Positions 35,852 through 46,770 are shown, counted from the stretch's first letter. The stretch: 62,198 bases of DNA from an uncultured Acidimicrobiales bacterium (GCA_902805665.1 CADCTB010000106.1:319-62516); one strand, 5' to 3'. Notes: generated by a model not told the origin, from the letters alone. Numbers and translations: made by a program.

Positions 35852-36993
35852 ACATAGACCTTCGGTACTCGGGGACCGATGCCGCACAGGACCTCGTAGG
35901 CGATGGTGCCCACCAGCGTCGCCCAGTCCCAGGCGGTGATCTGCTCGTCGCCCTGGCGGCCCAGGAGGACGACTTCGTCGCCGGGCACCACGCCGTCGTC
36001 GTCACCACAGTCGACCAGGATCTGGTCCATCGTGACGCTGCCCGCCAACGGCCGCCGCCGGCCACCGATGAGCACCTCCCCGCCACACACACCGAGCCGC
36101 CACGGCACGCCATCGGCGTACCCGACCGGGACGGTGGCCACGGTGGCCGCCCGCTCCAGCGGTCGACGGAGCCCGTAGGACACGGCCTCGCCCGCCGCCA
36201 CCCGCCGCACATAGGAGACCTTGGCCCGCAGGGACAGTGCAGGGCGCAGGCCGTGGCCATCCTGGACCAGGGCGGGCTGCACGGCGGCGAGCGCCGGGCT
36301 CGGGGCGACGCCGTAGAGGGCGATCCCACAGCGCACCATGTCGTGCCGGGCGGCGGGCGAGGCCAGGGCGCCGGCCGAGTTGCAGGCATGCGCGAGCGGT
36401 GGCCGCAGGCCCATCGCCACCACCCGTTCGATCACCGCCTCGAAGCGGTCGCACTGCTCACCGGTGAAGGGGTGGTCGGGCTCGTCGGCGACCGCGAAGT
36501 GGGTCCAGAGCCCGCCGAAGGTCAGCTCCGGGAGGCCGGCCACGGCCTGGACGACGGCGAGGGCGCCGTCGGGCGACGCCCCGACCCGGTGCATCCCGGT
36601 GTCGACCTTCACGTGGACGCTCAGGGGTGGAGCGCCCGCGGACGCGACCGCCTTGGCCGCCGCCTCCACGCCCTGCTCGGTGTAGAGCGTGGGCGTGAGC
36701 CTGAGCGCCACCACGTCGTCCATGGCGTCGACCGGGGGCTCGGAGAGGAGCAGGACCGGCCCTTCGATGTCGTGCCGGCGGAGCACCGCCCCCTCCTCGA
36801 CCAGCGCGACCGCCAGCCACGACGCCCCGCCCTCGAGCGCGGCGCGGGCCACCGCCACCGACCCGTGCCCGTACCCGCTCGCCTTCACGACGGCACACAG
36901 CCGGGCCGGGGCCACCAGGTCCGACAGCAGGGAGGCGTTGTGCCGGATGGCGCCGAGGTCCACCTCGGCCCACGCCCGGCGGCCGGCCGCCAT
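35848..36993 (-). CDS. alr: Alanine racemase
   Basis: Alr makes D-alanine for peptidoglycan with a PLP cofactor. It has 381 residues from the ATG at 36993 ([19 protein letters not shown]). The PLP lysine lies in [18 protein letters not shown] (K-A-S-G-Y-G-H-G). Further features: [14 protein letters not shown], the C-terminal VSYGLRRP with [11 protein letters not shown], and [12 protein letters not shown]. An upstream ATG at 37008 would overlap the CBS gene. It is between a CBS protein and udg. Confidence 0.96.
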   Translation of the reverse strand: MAAGRRAWAEVDLGAIRHNASLLSDLVAPARLCAVVKASGYGHGSVAVARAALEGGASWLAVALVEEGAVLRRHDIEGPVLLLSEPPVDAMDDVVALRLTPTLYTEQGVEAAAKAVASAGAPPLSVHVKVDTGMHRVGASPDGALAVVQAVAGLPELTFGGLWTHFAVADEPDHPFTGEQCDRFEAVIERVVAMGLRPPLAHACNSAGALASPAARHDMVRCGIALYGVAPSPALAAVQPALVQDGHGLRPALSLRAKVSYVRRVAAGEAVSYGLRRPLERAATVATVPVGYADGVPWRLGVCGGEVLIGGRRRPLAGSVTMDQILVDCGDDDGVVPGDEVVLLGRQGDEQITAWDWATLVGTIAYEVLCGIGPRVPKVYV

Positions 36994-36997
36994 CGTG

Positions 36998-37471
36998 CTA
37001 ATTCTCACCGCCCACGATGGCCCGCACGAGATCGCCGCGCGAGACGATGCCGACCAGCCGGCCGTCGTCGTCGACCACCGCCATGCGGGAGGAGTTGCGC
37101 TCGTGCAGGTTCGTGGCGACGGTCTCCAGGGTGTCGTTGGCCTTGCAGGTCGGGGCGTCGGCGTCCATCACGTCGGCCACGGTGGCCCCGACCGCCTTGC
37201 GCAGGTCGTCCTCGAACCGGTGGAGCGACGACGGCAGCTCGAGGTAGGCCCCGAACACCGAGATCACCGTCGGGAAGTGCAGCCGGGTGTCCTGGACGAT
37301 GAGGTCGTCGTCCTCGAGCAACCCCACGACCCGCCCGTCGTCGTCAACGACAGGCGCGCCGCCCAGCCGTCGCTCGGACAGGGCGCGGGCCGCAGTCTCG
37401 ACGGTGTCCGTGGGCCGGAACGTGAGCACGTCGGTGGTCATCACCTGGTGCACGAGCGTGTTGCGGGGCAT
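36998..37471 (-). CDS. CBS-domain-pair protein
   Basis: 157 residues that are almost entirely a tandem CBS pair: VHQVMTTDVLTFRPTDTVET, GGAPVVDDDGRVVGLLEDDD in the first, and VADVMDADAPTCKANDTLET, then MAVVDDDGRLVGIVSRGDLV in the second. The linker between contains a short FEDDLRKAVG helix. Such proteins sense adenine nucleotides or related ligands and regulate partner enzymes; the partner here is unknown. It lies four bases upstream of alr, so they share a transcript. Confidence 0.9.
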   Translation of the reverse strand: MPRNTLVHQVMTTDVLTFRPTDTVETAARALSERRLGGAPVVDDDGRVVGLLEDDDLIVQDTRLHFPTVISVFGAYLELPSSLHRFEDDLRKAVGATVADVMDADAPTCKANDTLETVATNLHERNSSRMAVVDDDGRLVGIVSRGDLVRAIVGGEN

Positions 37472-37483
37472 TCCACCTCGAGA

Positions 37484-38839
37484 TCAGGGGGCGAGGGAGT
37501 TGAGGACGACAGGCAGCAGGTCGAGCAGGTCGCCTGCCACCAGGCCGCGCCGCCAGCCTAGGCCCGCCGCCGTCCCGTGGACGAAGGCGCCCGCCGCCCC
37601 TGCCTGCAGCGGGTCGAGGCCCTGGGCCAGGAGCGCGCCGACCACGCCGGCCAGGACGTCGCCACTGCCGGCGGTGGCCAGCCGGGCGTCGCCCGCATCG
37701 GTGAGCAGGACGTCGCCGGACGGATCGGCCACCACGGTGGTCGATCCCTTGAGAAGGACGGTGGCGCCGGTGGTGAAGGCCAGGTGGCGGACCGCCGAGA
37801 TGCGGCGGGGGCCGGGTGGGCACCCGACCAGACGCGAGAACTCCCCGTCGTGCGGGGTGAGGATGGTGGGACCGGGACGGGCCCGCAGGAAGCGAACCGG
37901 GTCATCGAGGGAGCCCAGGGCGTAGAGGGCGTCGGCGTCGACCACTACCGGCACCCTGGCCGTGGCCAGCAGCCGCCGGACGGCCGCGGCGGTGGCGTCG
38001 GACCGCCCCAGGCCGGGCCCGATGACCAGGGCTTTCATGCGGTCGAGGTCGGTGATGTGGGCGTCCCAGCCCTCGGCCGGAAGCTCTCGGCCGATGACCT
38101 CCGGGAAACGCGGTGCCGGGGGCTGGCCGGGGATGCCGAGGCGAACCGTCCCGCTGCCGGACCGCATGGCCGCCCGCGCCGCCATGTCGGCCGCCCCCGT
38201 CATGCCCGGTGACCCGGCGACCATCCAGATCGCCGCCTTCCATTTGTGGCTCTCCCGCGGCCGGTCGGGCATCCACGCCCCCACGTCGGAGCCCTCGACC
38301 AGCCCGATCGTGGACCGGGAGACGTCGAGGCCGATGTCGGCGACGCTGACGCGGCCGGCATGGTCGGCGCCGGCGCCCAGCAGCAGGCCGGGCTTGAGGG
38401 CGGCGAAGGTCAACGTCGCCGTGGCCCGCACCGCGCCTTCGCCCACCTCACCGGTGAGCCCGTCCACGCCCGAGGGGATGTCGACCGCCAGGACTGGTGC
38501 GCCACCCGGCTCGGGAGCGCGGTAGTCGCCGCGGAAGCCGGTGCCGAAGGCGGCGTCGATCACCAGGTCCGACGGCGGGAGCCGCTCGAGCTCCTCGGCG
38601 GCGTCGACCACCACGACCCGCACGCCCCGGCCACGGAGAAAATCGGCCGCCACCCGCCCGTCGGCTCCGTTGTTCCCCTTGCCGGCGACGACCACCACCC
38701 GCCGCCCGTACCCCCCGCCCAACATGGTCAGCGCAGTTCGGGCCACCGCCGCCCCGGCCCGCTCGACCAGCACGTCGAGCGGCTCGGGCGCGGCGCGGTC
38801 GACCGCCTTCATCTCCTCGGGGGTGAGGACCGGGATCAC
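37484..38839 (-). CDS. nnr: Bifunctional NAD(P)H-hydrate epimerase / ADP-dependent NAD(P)H-hydrate dehydratase
   Basis: The enzyme repairs hydrated NADH and NADPH. In 451 residues the N-terminal epimerase (YjeF-N) shows PVLTPEEMKAVDRAAPEPLD, VVVVAGKGNNGADGRVAADF, then PSGVDGLTGEVG. The C-terminal dehydratase (YjeF-C) shows KALVIGPGLGRSD, PTILTPHDGEFSRLVGC, KGSTTVVADPSG and ATAGSGDVLAGVVGALLAQG. The usual actinobacterial order acpS-nnr-alr is kept. The start at 38839 is GTG. Confidence 0.96.
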   Translation of the reverse strand: MIPVLTPEEMKAVDRAAPEPLDVLVERAGAAVARTALTMLGGGYGRRVVVVAGKGNNGADGRVAADFLRGRGVRVVVVDAAEELERLPPSDLVIDAAFGTGFRGDYRAPEPGGAPVLAVDIPSGVDGLTGEVGEGAVRATATLTFAALKPGLLLGAGADHAGRVSVADIGLDVSRSTIGLVEGSDVGAWMPDRPRESHKWKAAIWMVAGSPGMTGAADMAARAAMRSGSGTVRLGIPGQPPAPRFPEVIGRELPAEGWDAHITDLDRMKALVIGPGLGRSDATAAAVRRLLATARVPVVVDADALYALGSLDDPVRFLRARPGPTILTPHDGEFSRLVGCPPGPRRISAVRHLAFTTGATVLLKGSTTVVADPSGDVLLTDAGDARLATAGSGDVLAGVVGALLAQGLDPLQAGAAGAFVHGTAAGLGWRRGLVAGDLLDLLPVVLNSLAP

Positions 38840-38848
38840 GGCCAGGCC

Positions 38849-39214
38849 CTACAGGGCGACGGCGACGGCTTCGGCCACGAGGCCGGAATGGGTGAGGGAC
38901 ACGTGCCACGACGTGACGCCTCGCCGGGCCGCGAGGTCTGCAGCCCGGCCGGTGAGGGAGAGTGACGGCGCGCCGGAGGGGGCCTTGACCACCTCGACGT
39001 CGCGGAAGGCAAATGCTCCGAGGCCCACCCCCAGCGCCTTCATGACCGCCTCCTTGGCCGCGAAGCGGGCGGCCAGGCGCTCGGCCGGGTCGCGCTGGCG
39101 GCGGCCGTAGGCCTGCTCCGCGGGGGTGAACAACCGGTCGGCGATGCCGGGACGCTTCTGCAGCGCCTTCCGGAACCGCTCGACCTCCACGGTGTCGATC
39201 CCGATCCCGATCAC
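38849..39214 (-). CDS. acpS: Holo-[acyl-carrier-protein] synthase
   Basis: AcpS activates the fatty-acid acyl carrier protein with phosphopantetheine. It has 121 residues from GTG 39214 (MIGIGIDTVEVERFRKALQK), with the Mg-binding Asp in GIDTVEV and RFAAKEAVMKALGVGLG supplying Glu and Lys. WHVSLTHSGLVAEAV ends the protein. The GTG overlaps the stop of a 25-codon ORF (GTGA) that begins at the end of glmS. A longer start reading MCERTKSAGG is possible but lies inside that ORF. Confidence 0.95.
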   Translation of the reverse strand: MIGIGIDTVEVERFRKALQKRPGIADRLFTPAEQAYGRRQRDPAERLAARFAAKEAVMKALGVGLGAFAFRDVEVVKAPSGAPSLSLTGRAADLAARRGVTSWHVSLTHSGLVAEAVAVAL

Positions 39215-39284
39215 GCAGCCCCCAGCGCTCTTTGTCCGCTCACACACCGTGGCGGTACCCCAGCGGACAAAGACCGCCGGCGGA

Positions 39285-39288
<4 letters not shown>
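39211..39288 (-). CDS. 25-residue micro-ORF bridging glmS and acpS
   Basis: The ATG at 39288 overlaps the glmS TGA (ATGA), and the frame MIRRRSLSAGVPPRC, then VSGQRALGAA, ends in a TGA that overlaps the acpS GTG (GTGA). Both ends therefore share bases with real genes. The peptide is basic with no domain I recognise. The 12-bp inverted repeat at 39229-39273 lies inside it. This is the best single example of a bridging ORF here. Confidence 0.4.
39229..39273. repeat. 12-bp inverted repeat between glmS and acpS
   Basis: TCTTTGTCCGCT (39229-39240) and AGCGGACAAAGA (39262-39273) are perfect complements separated by 21 bases, within the 70-base gap between glmS and acpS. The RNA could fold into a stem with a large loop, or the arms could be an operator. 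Confidence 0.7.
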
Positions 39289-41126
<1,838 letters not shown>

Positions 41127-41155
41127 GGCAGCAAGGGTACGTCTCTGCCGGCCCT

Positions 41156-42496
41156 TTACGCGCCGAGGGCGCGGCCCACGACCTGGCAGAGCGTCTCGCA
41201 GGCCGCCTCGGCCTCCTCGGCGGTGACGGCCTCGACCATGACCCGCACGACAGCCTCGGTGCCGCTGGGCCGCACCAGAACCCGCCCGCGGTCGCCCAGG
41301 TCGGCTTCGACCGCCTTGACGGCCAGGGTCAGCTCCTCGGATCCCTTGATGTCCATGCCCCGGGTGGCCACGCGCACGTTGCGCAGTACCTGCGGCAGGC
41401 GAACCATGACCCCGGCCAGGTCGGCAAGCGACCGGCCGGTGCGGGCCATCACATCGAGAACCTGCAGGCCGGTGAGAACACCGTCGCCGGTGGTGGCCAG
41501 GTCGCCGAAGATGATGTGGCCGGACTGCTCGCCGCCGAGGATCCAGCCGCCCCGCTCCATCTCCTCGAGCACGTAGCGGTCGCCCACGTCCGTCTCGATC
41601 ATGGCGATCCCGTGGGCCGCCATGGCCTGGCGGAAGCCGAGGTTGGCCATGACGGTCACGACCACCGTGTCCCCCGGCAGCCGGCCCTGGGTGCGGCGAT
41701 CCAGAGCACAGATGGCGATGAGCTGGTCGCCGTCGACCAGTTCACCGGTGTGATCGACGGCCAGCACCCGGTCGGCGTCACCGTCGAAAGCCAGGCCGAC
41801 CGCGGCCCCTGCGGCCACGACGTGGCGCTGGAGGTCCTGGGGGTGGGTGGAGCCCGAGCCGTCGTTGATGTTGACGCCGTCCGGGGCGTCGTGCAGGACA
41901 GTGACCTCGGCCCCGAGCGCCCGCAGGACGTCCGGAGCGACCTCGCTGGCCGCCCCGTTGGCGCAGTCGAGGACCACCGACAGCCCCGCCAGGTGGCGTC
42001 CGCCGATGGACGCGGCAAGCGCGGCCTCGTAGCGGGCGTGACCGTCGCCGGGGAGCAGCCGCCCCAGTGCGGGACCGGTCCGGCGGGCGTGCGCGGCCGG
42101 GTGGGCGAGCAGGCGGTCGAGCTCCGCCTCCAACGCCGCCTCGGTCTCATCGGACAGCTTCCGCCCGCCCGTCTGGAAGAACTTCACCCCGTTGTCCGGG
42201 AACGGGTTGTGCGACGCCGAGATCATCGCCGCCGGTTGCCCGTCGGCCGCTGACAGCCAGGCCACGCCGGGAGTCGGGAAGACGCCCAGGTCGAGCACGT
42301 CGGCGCCCTCGGTGGCCAGGCCGGCGGAGAGCGCAGCCTGCAGGAGGGGCCCGGAGATGCGGGTGTCGCGCCCGACCAGGAACGGCCCCTCGCCCAGGAC
42401 GCGGGCCGCGGCCCGGCCGAGCGCCAGCACGAGCTCAGGAGTGAGCTCGGCATTGGCGATGCCGCGGACGCCGTCGGTACCGAACCGGAGGGTCAC
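41156..42496 (-). CDS. glmM: Phosphoglucosamine mutase
   Basis: GlmM converts glucosamine-6-phosphate to glucosamine-1-phosphate. In 446 residues it shows LRFGTDGVRGIANAELTPEL, the phosphoserine loop AAMISASHNPFPDNGVKFF, the metal loop GLAFDGDADRVLAVDHTG and the phosphate-binding RPSGTEAVVRVMVEA. The start is GTG 42496. It sits directly after rpsI and before glmS, the normal actinobacterial order. Confidence 0.97.
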   Translation of the reverse strand: MTLRFGTDGVRGIANAELTPELVLALGRAAARVLGEGPFLVGRDTRISGPLLQAALSAGLATEGADVLDLGVFPTPGVAWLSAADGQPAAMISASHNPFPDNGVKFFQTGGRKLSDETEAALEAELDRLLAHPAAHARRTGPALGRLLPGDGHARYEAALAASIGGRHLAGLSVVLDCANGAASEVAPDVLRALGAEVTVLHDAPDGVNINDGSGSTHPQDLQRHVVAAGAAVGLAFDGDADRVLAVDHTGELVDGDQLIAICALDRRTQGRLPGDTVVVTVMANLGFRQAMAAHGIAMIETDVGDRYVLEEMERGGWILGGEQSGHIIFGDLATTGDGVLTGLQVLDVMARTGRSLADLAGVMVRLPQVLRNVRVATRGMDIKGSEELTLAVKAVEADLGDRGRVLVRPSGTEAVVRVMVEAVTAEEAEAACETLCQVVGRALGA

Positions 42497-42509
42497 CGGG
42501 GACCCGGAC

Positions 42510-42902
42510 TTAACGCTTGGAGTACTGAGGAGCCTTACGGGCCTTCTTCAGCCCGTACTTCTTGCTTTCCTTCTTCCGTGCGTCACGGGTGAGGAAGCCG
42601 GCCTTCTTCAGGGTGTTCCGCAGCTCCTCGTCGAGGTTCACCAGCCCGCGGGCGATGCCCAGGCGGAGGGCGCCGGCCTGGCCGGAGATGCCGCCACCGT
42701 CCATCGTGGCGTCGATGTCGTAGTTCTCGGCGAGCGTGGTGAGCCGCAGCGGCTCGGTGACGATCATGCGGTGCGTCTCCGACGGGAAGTAGTTCTCGAT
42801 CGGGCGCTTGTTGACCGTGATCACGCCGGTGCCGGGCCGGATACGGACGCGGGCGACGGCCTGCTTGCGGCGGCCGGTCGACTGCATGAGGGGCTTGGGC
42901 AC
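42510..42902 (-). CDS. rpsI: 30S ribosomal protein uS9
   Basis: uS9 has a long C-terminal tail that reaches the P-site tRNA. This one has 130 residues with [20 protein letters not shown], then [40 protein letters not shown], and the basic end [23 protein letters not shown]. It starts at GTG and pairs with rplM upstream as the usual operon. Confidence 0.97.
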   Translation of the reverse strand: MPKPLMQSTGRRKQAVARVRIRPGTGVITVNKRPIENYFPSETHRMIVTEPLRLTTLAENYDIDATMDGGGISGQAGALRLGIARGLVNLDEELRNTLKKAGFLTRDARKKESKKYGLKKARKAPQYSKR

Positions 42903-42923
42903 GAGAGTCCTTTACGTACGTGT

Positions 42924-43382
42924 CTACAGGCCGCGCTGGCGGGCGACGGCCATCGAGAGCTCGAGCGGCTCGGGCATCTGGGCGGCGTGGGGGTGGGTGG
43001 GGCCGGAGTACACCTTCAGCTTCTTCAGCATCAGGCGGCCGAGGGGGCCCTTGGGCAGCATGCCCCGGACCGCCTTGCGGACGGCCTCCTCGGGGTTGTT
43101 GGCCATGACCTCGGTGTAGGACCGTTGCCGCAGACCACCGGGGTACCCGGTGTGGCGGTAGTCGATCTTCTTGGCCTCCTTGCCGGAGGTCAGGACCACC
43201 TTGGAGGCGTTGACCACGATCACGTGGTCGCCGGTGTCCAGGTGGGGGGCGAACATGGGCTTGTGCTTGCCCCGCAGCAGCCGGGCGACCTCGGACGACA
43301 TGCGACCGAGGACCAGGCCCTCGGCGTCGACGAGATGCCAGGCGCGCTGGACGTCGGATGGTTTTGTGGAAAAGGTGCGCAC
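42924..43382 (-). CDS. rplM: 50S ribosomal protein uL13
   Basis: uL13 is an early-assembly protein of the large subunit. The 152 residues contain AWHLVDAEGLVLGRMSSEVA, LLRGKHKPMFAPHLDTGDHV, GGLRQRSYTEVMANNPEEAV and AVRGMLPKGPLGRLMLKKLK. It leads the rplM-rpsI-glmM-glmS run. Its promoter must lie in the 22-base gap or in the end of the mycothiol-type gene upstream. Confidence 0.97.
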   Translation of the reverse strand: MRTFSTKPSDVQRAWHLVDAEGLVLGRMSSEVARLLRGKHKPMFAPHLDTGDHVIVVNASKVVLTSGKEAKKIDYRHTGYPGGLRQRSYTEVMANNPEEAVRKAVRGMLPKGPLGRLMLKKLKVYSGPTHPHAAQMPEPLELSMAVARQRGL

Positions 43383-43404
43383 CGGGGAAAGAGTGTAGTC
43401 GGAG

Positions 43405-44223
43405 TTACGGATTGCGCAGCCAGGAGCGCATCTGCATGCCGAGCCAGGGCTTGCGGCCCCAGGCCATGAGCTGGCCCTTGGCGATGGCGGGCCACTGGCT
43501 GGTGCGTCCCCACGCCACCAGCAGGAAGGTGGCCGGGTCGACGGAGAGGTGGCAGTCGACCGGGCCCTGGGGCGACGCTTCCACCGAGAAGTCGCCGTCG
43601 GAGAAGTGGAGCCACGCCCGCCCGTCGCCCCGGAGCCGGACCTCGAAGCGGGCCCGGACCTTCCCCGCCTTCTCCTGGACGACCATGGCCCGGCCCAAGG
43701 TGTGGAGGGAGGGGAAGAGGTACCCCTGGAGGATCAACGAGGCGTGGTCGCGGTCGATCGGCCAGGGGACGCCCTCGGCGCGGGCGATGTCGAGCCCGTG
43801 GACGGTCAGCTCGTTCAGCACCTGGCAGGTGAGGGTGGACAACGGCATCTCCGTGCCCTGGATCACCCAGCTGTGGGCGCGGTCTTCGCCGGCGGCCTCC
43901 ACCGCGGCGAGGAAGCCGGCCACACTGGCGTCGATCCGGTCCGCCATCTCGGCCGGTGTCCGCCGGCCCTCGCCTTCCACCAGGACCTGAGACAGGGCCG
44001 ACAGGTCCCAGATGTCGGCGATCAGGTTGCCGCCGCCTTTGGTCATGGCCCACACCGCATCAATCGTCAACGACACGTGCACCGCGGCCTGGCCCAGGTC
44101 CCACTTTCCGAGGGCCGGGGCGTCGGGTTTCCGGACCGAGCGCAGGAGCGACGTGAGCCGGGGCCCCGCTTCGGCCACCGCCCGCTGCGCCGCCGCCCAG
44201 TCGACGGTGGAAGTGGGGGTCAC
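43405..44223 (-). CDS. Mycothiol-dependent maleylpyruvate isomerase-like protein (DinB fold plus SCP2-like domain)
   Basis: 272 residues from GTG 44223. The N-terminal DinB-type four-helix domain shows LGKWDLGQAAVHVSLTIDAV and VLNELTVHGLDIARAEG, with His residues placed for one metal ion as in mycothiol-dependent enzymes. The C-terminal part (GRAWLHFSDGDFSVEASPQG, then PATFLLVAWGRTSQW) is the SCP2-like MDMPI-C domain. The real substrate is unknown. It implies a mycothiol-using actinobacterium. It sits between uvrD-like and rplM genes. Confidence 0.82.
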   Translation of the reverse strand: MTPTSTVDWAAAQRAVAEAGPRLTSLLRSVRKPDAPALGKWDLGQAAVHVSLTIDAVWAMTKGGGNLIADIWDLSALSQVLVEGEGRRTPAEMADRIDASVAGFLAAVEAAGEDRAHSWVIQGTEMPLSTLTCQVLNELTVHGLDIARAEGVPWPIDRDHASLILQGYLFPSLHTLGRAMVVQEKAGKVRARFEVRLRGDGRAWLHFSDGDFSVEASPQGPVDCHLSVDPATFLLVAWGRTSQWPAIAKGQLMAWGRKPWLGMQMRSWLRNP

Positions 44224-44245
44224 GCTCGGCGAGGCTAGCGACGAA

Positions 44246-46336
44246 TCAGCCCCACAGGTCGGCCAGCATGCGGTCGACGCCGGCCAGGCCCCCCTCGACC
44301 ACCGACGCCCCGCCCTCGCCCTGCCCGCCCGGCGCGTCGTCGAAGCGGCGGCGGCCCTCGGCGTGGACCTCGTCCATGAGGAACCGGACCGCCGGTGAGA
44401 GGAACCGGCTGACCTGGGCGTAGCTGTGGGCGTCGGTGAGCGGGCGGCGTTTGTGGTGGTAGCGGAGCGGGACGTTGATCTCGAGGGCGGAGCGGGCCCG
44501 GGTGACGGCCACGTACAGCAGCCGGCGTTCCTCCTCGATGCCCTCGGGGTCGCCCGTGGCCATGTCGGAGGGGAACATGCCGTCGCTGGCGTGCAGCACG
44601 TGGACGACCTCCCACTCGCCCCCCTTGGCCGAATGCACGGTGGACAGGACGAGCCAGTCCTCGTCGACAAGTGGCGGCCCGGCCAGATCGGCGGTCGACG
44701 AGGGTGGGTCGAGGGTGAGGTCGCCCACGAAGCGGCTGCGCGACGGGGCGTTGGCGGCCACCCCCTCCAGCTGCTCGAGGTCGGCCCGCCTGGCCGCGGC
44801 ATGGTCGTAGGCCCGATCCATCACCGGCCCCAGCCATTGCCCGAGCCGCTCGACCTGCACCGCAGGCGGCGGGGTGGCGCCTCCGGGCAGGCAACCGTCG
44901 GCGCACTCCCCGAGGGCGGACCGCAGGCCGCCCAGCTCGGCCCGGGCCGCGGCGGGCACGCGCGGCGCCGCCGCCAGGAGGCGGGCGAGAGGTGTGACAT
45001 TGGGCTCACCGGGGGCCGCCGGGGGTTCGCCGAACCCGAGCTCACCCATCACCCGGCGGGCCGTCGCCGCGCCGACCCCTTCCAGCAGCTGCAGGGCCCG
45101 GAACCAGGCCAGCTCGTCCCACGGGTTGTCGAGCACCCGCAGGAGCGCCAGCAGGTCCTTGACGTGGGCGGCCTCGAGGAACCGCAGGCCGCCGTACTTC
45201 ACGAAGGGGACGTTGCGCCGGGTGAGGTGCAGCTCGAGCAGGTCGGAGTGCGATGCGGCCCGGAAGAGCACCGCCTGGTCGTGCAGGGCGATGCCGTCGT
45301 CGCGGTGGGCCAGGACGGAGTCGCACACCGCACCTGCCTCGGCGTCCTCGTCGCCGCAGGTGCGCAGCACCGGCCGGCGGGCACCGGCGCGGTCGGACCA
45401 CAGGACCTTTGTCATGGCCGCGCCGGGTGCCGACTCGGCCATGACCGCATTGGCGACGGCCACGATCGGCGGGGTGGACCGGTAGTTCTGCTCCAGACGC
45501 ACGATGGTGGTGCCCGGGAATCGGGTGGGGAACTCCAGCAGGTTGCCGCTGCTGGCGGCGCGGAAGCCGTAGATGGCCTGGGCGTCGTCGCCGACCACGG
45601 TGAGACCCCGACCGCCAGGGCACAGGGCGGACAGGATGTCGGCCTGCAACGTGTTGGTGTCCTGGTACTCGTCGACCAGCACGTGGTCGAACAGGCCGGG
45701 CAGGAGGCCGGGAACCGCCGCCAGCGCCCTCCAGCACAGGAGCAGGTCGTCGTAGTCGAGCAACTGCCGCTCGCGTTTGCGGGCGGTGTACGCCTCGAAC
45801 GACGCCCGGATGCCCTCGGCCTCCCCGGCGCACCAGGGAAAGGACCGCTCGAGGACCACCGGCAACCGCTCGCCCGTGTTCACCACCCGGTCGTAGATCG
45901 ACGCCAGGGTCGACGCCCGGGGCGACCGCCGGTTCGGGCCGTCGGCGGCGTTGTGATGGAGCCCGAGGTCCGACCGGATGAGCCCGAACAGCTCGGTGAC
46001 GTCGGCCGAGTCGAGGATGCTGAAGCCGGGATCCACCCCGAGGCGCCGCCCGTGCAGCCGCAGGACCCGGTTGGCCACGGAGTGGAAGGTGCCACCCCAC
46101 ACCCGGCCGGCGGCCCGGCTGTCGGACAGGCGCCCGGCCCGGCTCAACAGCTCCTGCGCCGCCCGCCGGCTGAAGGTGACGAGGCACACCCGCTCGGGGT
46201 CGGCGCCTTCCCGTAGCAGCCGGGCGACGCGGTGGGCGAGCGTGCCGGTCTTCCCGCTCCCCGCCCCGGCCAGCACCAGGAGCGGCCCTCCCTCGTGCTC
46301 CACGGCAAGGCGCTGTTGCTCATTGAGGTCGAACAT
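44246..46336 (-). CDS. UvrD/PcrA-like SF1 helicase, second paralogue
   Basis: 696 residues. Motifs: VLAGAGSGKTGTLAHRVARL (I), HVLVDEYQDTNTLQADILSA (II), TVVGDDAQAIYGFRAA (III), VRLEQNYRSTPPIVAVA (IV), LSTVHSAKGGEWEVVHVL (V), YVAVTRARSALEINV (VI). It differs from the PcrA at 18494 by having no Tudor-like C-terminus and by GFRAA rather than RFRGA in motif III, so it is a separate subfamily. A DNA repair helicase role is expected. The ATG at 46336 is the family start. Confidence 0.92.
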   Translation of the reverse strand: MFDLNEQQRLAVEHEGGPLLVLAGAGSGKTGTLAHRVARLLREGADPERVCLVTFSRRAAQELLSRAGRLSDSRAAGRVWGGTFHSVANRVLRLHGRRLGVDPGFSILDSADVTELFGLIRSDLGLHHNAADGPNRRSPRASTLASIYDRVVNTGERLPVVLERSFPWCAGEAEGIRASFEAYTARKRERQLLDYDDLLLCWRALAAVPGLLPGLFDHVLVDEYQDTNTLQADILSALCPGGRGLTVVGDDAQAIYGFRAASSGNLLEFPTRFPGTTIVRLEQNYRSTPPIVAVANAVMAESAPGAAMTKVLWSDRAGARRPVLRTCGDEDAEAGAVCDSVLAHRDDGIALHDQAVLFRAASHSDLLELHLTRRNVPFVKYGGLRFLEAAHVKDLLALLRVLDNPWDELAWFRALQLLEGVGAATARRVMGELGFGEPPAAPGEPNVTPLARLLAAAPRVPAAARAELGGLRSALGECADGCLPGGATPPPAVQVERLGQWLGPVMDRAYDHAAARRADLEQLEGVAANAPSRSRFVGDLTLDPPSSTADLAGPPLVDEDWLVLSTVHSAKGGEWEVVHVLHASDGMFPSDMATGDPEGIEEERRLLYVAVTRARSALEINVPLRYHHKRRPLTDAHSYAQVSRFLSPAVRFLMDEVHAEGRRRFDDAPGGQGEGGASVVEGGLAGVDRMLADLWG

Positions 46337-46450
46337 GTGTTCGAAGCGTACCCCAGCTTGAGGCATGCGCCGAGGATCGAGGGGGTACACACGCGGAAGG
46401 ACCGGCGAAGCCGAGTGGGCTCCAGCAGCGGTCCAGGAGGAGGAGACACC

Positions 46451-46702
46451 GTGGTTGAAGTCGACCCGCAGCTCCAGGATCACGCGGTGGGGCTGGAGAT
46501 GGAGATCGTCGAGTTGGCCCGCCAGGCCGACGACGCCGCTCACGACGGCTGGCCCGAGCGGGAGGCGGAGCTCCGCGCCCAGCTCGACAAGCTGTACGCC
46601 GAGCTGGCTTCGGTGGCCGAGCGGCTGACCGACGAGGCGTCCGCCACCGCACCGACGGCCGAGGTCGACGCCCGACCGGCCGGCGTCTCCATCGAGGAGT
46701 GA
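46451..46702 (+). CDS. Small coiled-coil-like protein, unknown function
   Basis: 83 residues from GTG 46451 with an excellent GGAGGAGGAG ribosome-binding site. The middle is a long amphipathic helix (VGLEMEIVELARQADDAAHD, then REAELRAQLDKLYAELASVA) with heptad-like leucines, and the ends are acidic. No known domain. It is divergent from the helicase gene and 97 bases upstream of yceI. Its tail reads ARPAGVSIEE. Confidence 0.6.
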   Translation: MVEVDPQLQDHAVGLEMEIVELARQADDAAHDGWPEREAELRAQLDKLYAELASVAERLTDEASATAPTAEVDARPAGVSIEE

Positions 46703-46718
46703 TCTCCCGGCTCGGGAA

Positions 46719-46746
46719 TTGACTTAGCTCTCAACTGTTGTAAGAT
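46719..46746 (+). promoter_or_regulatory. Sigma-70-like promoter of yceI
   Basis: TTGACT (46719-46724), a 16-base spacer and TAAGAT (46741-46746). The region is clearly more A/T-rich than its surroundings, and its -10 lies directly before the palindromic operator. Confidence 0.75.
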
Positions 46747-46756
46747 CAAGCATCTA

Positions 46757-46770
46757 GTTGAATCTTCAAC
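46757..46770. promoter_or_regulatory. Palindromic operator upstream of yceI
   Basis: GTTGAA-TC-TTCAAC is a perfect 6-bp palindrome about ten bases after the -10 box, over the expected start of the transcript. The related TCAACTGTTG (46731-46740) lies inside the promoter spacer. The motif resembles a MarR-type site, so repression by a MarR regulator is plausible. Confidence 0.6.

Noticed and set aside
36966-36993. Altered alanine racemase active site
   Set aside because: The KASGYGHG loop looked odd, but the lysine and the YGHG part are intact and KA[DS]GYGHG variants are ordinary.
41127-41155. glmS ribozyme/riboswitch upstream of glmS
   Set aside because: The gap to glmM is only 29 bases, too short for the ribozyme.
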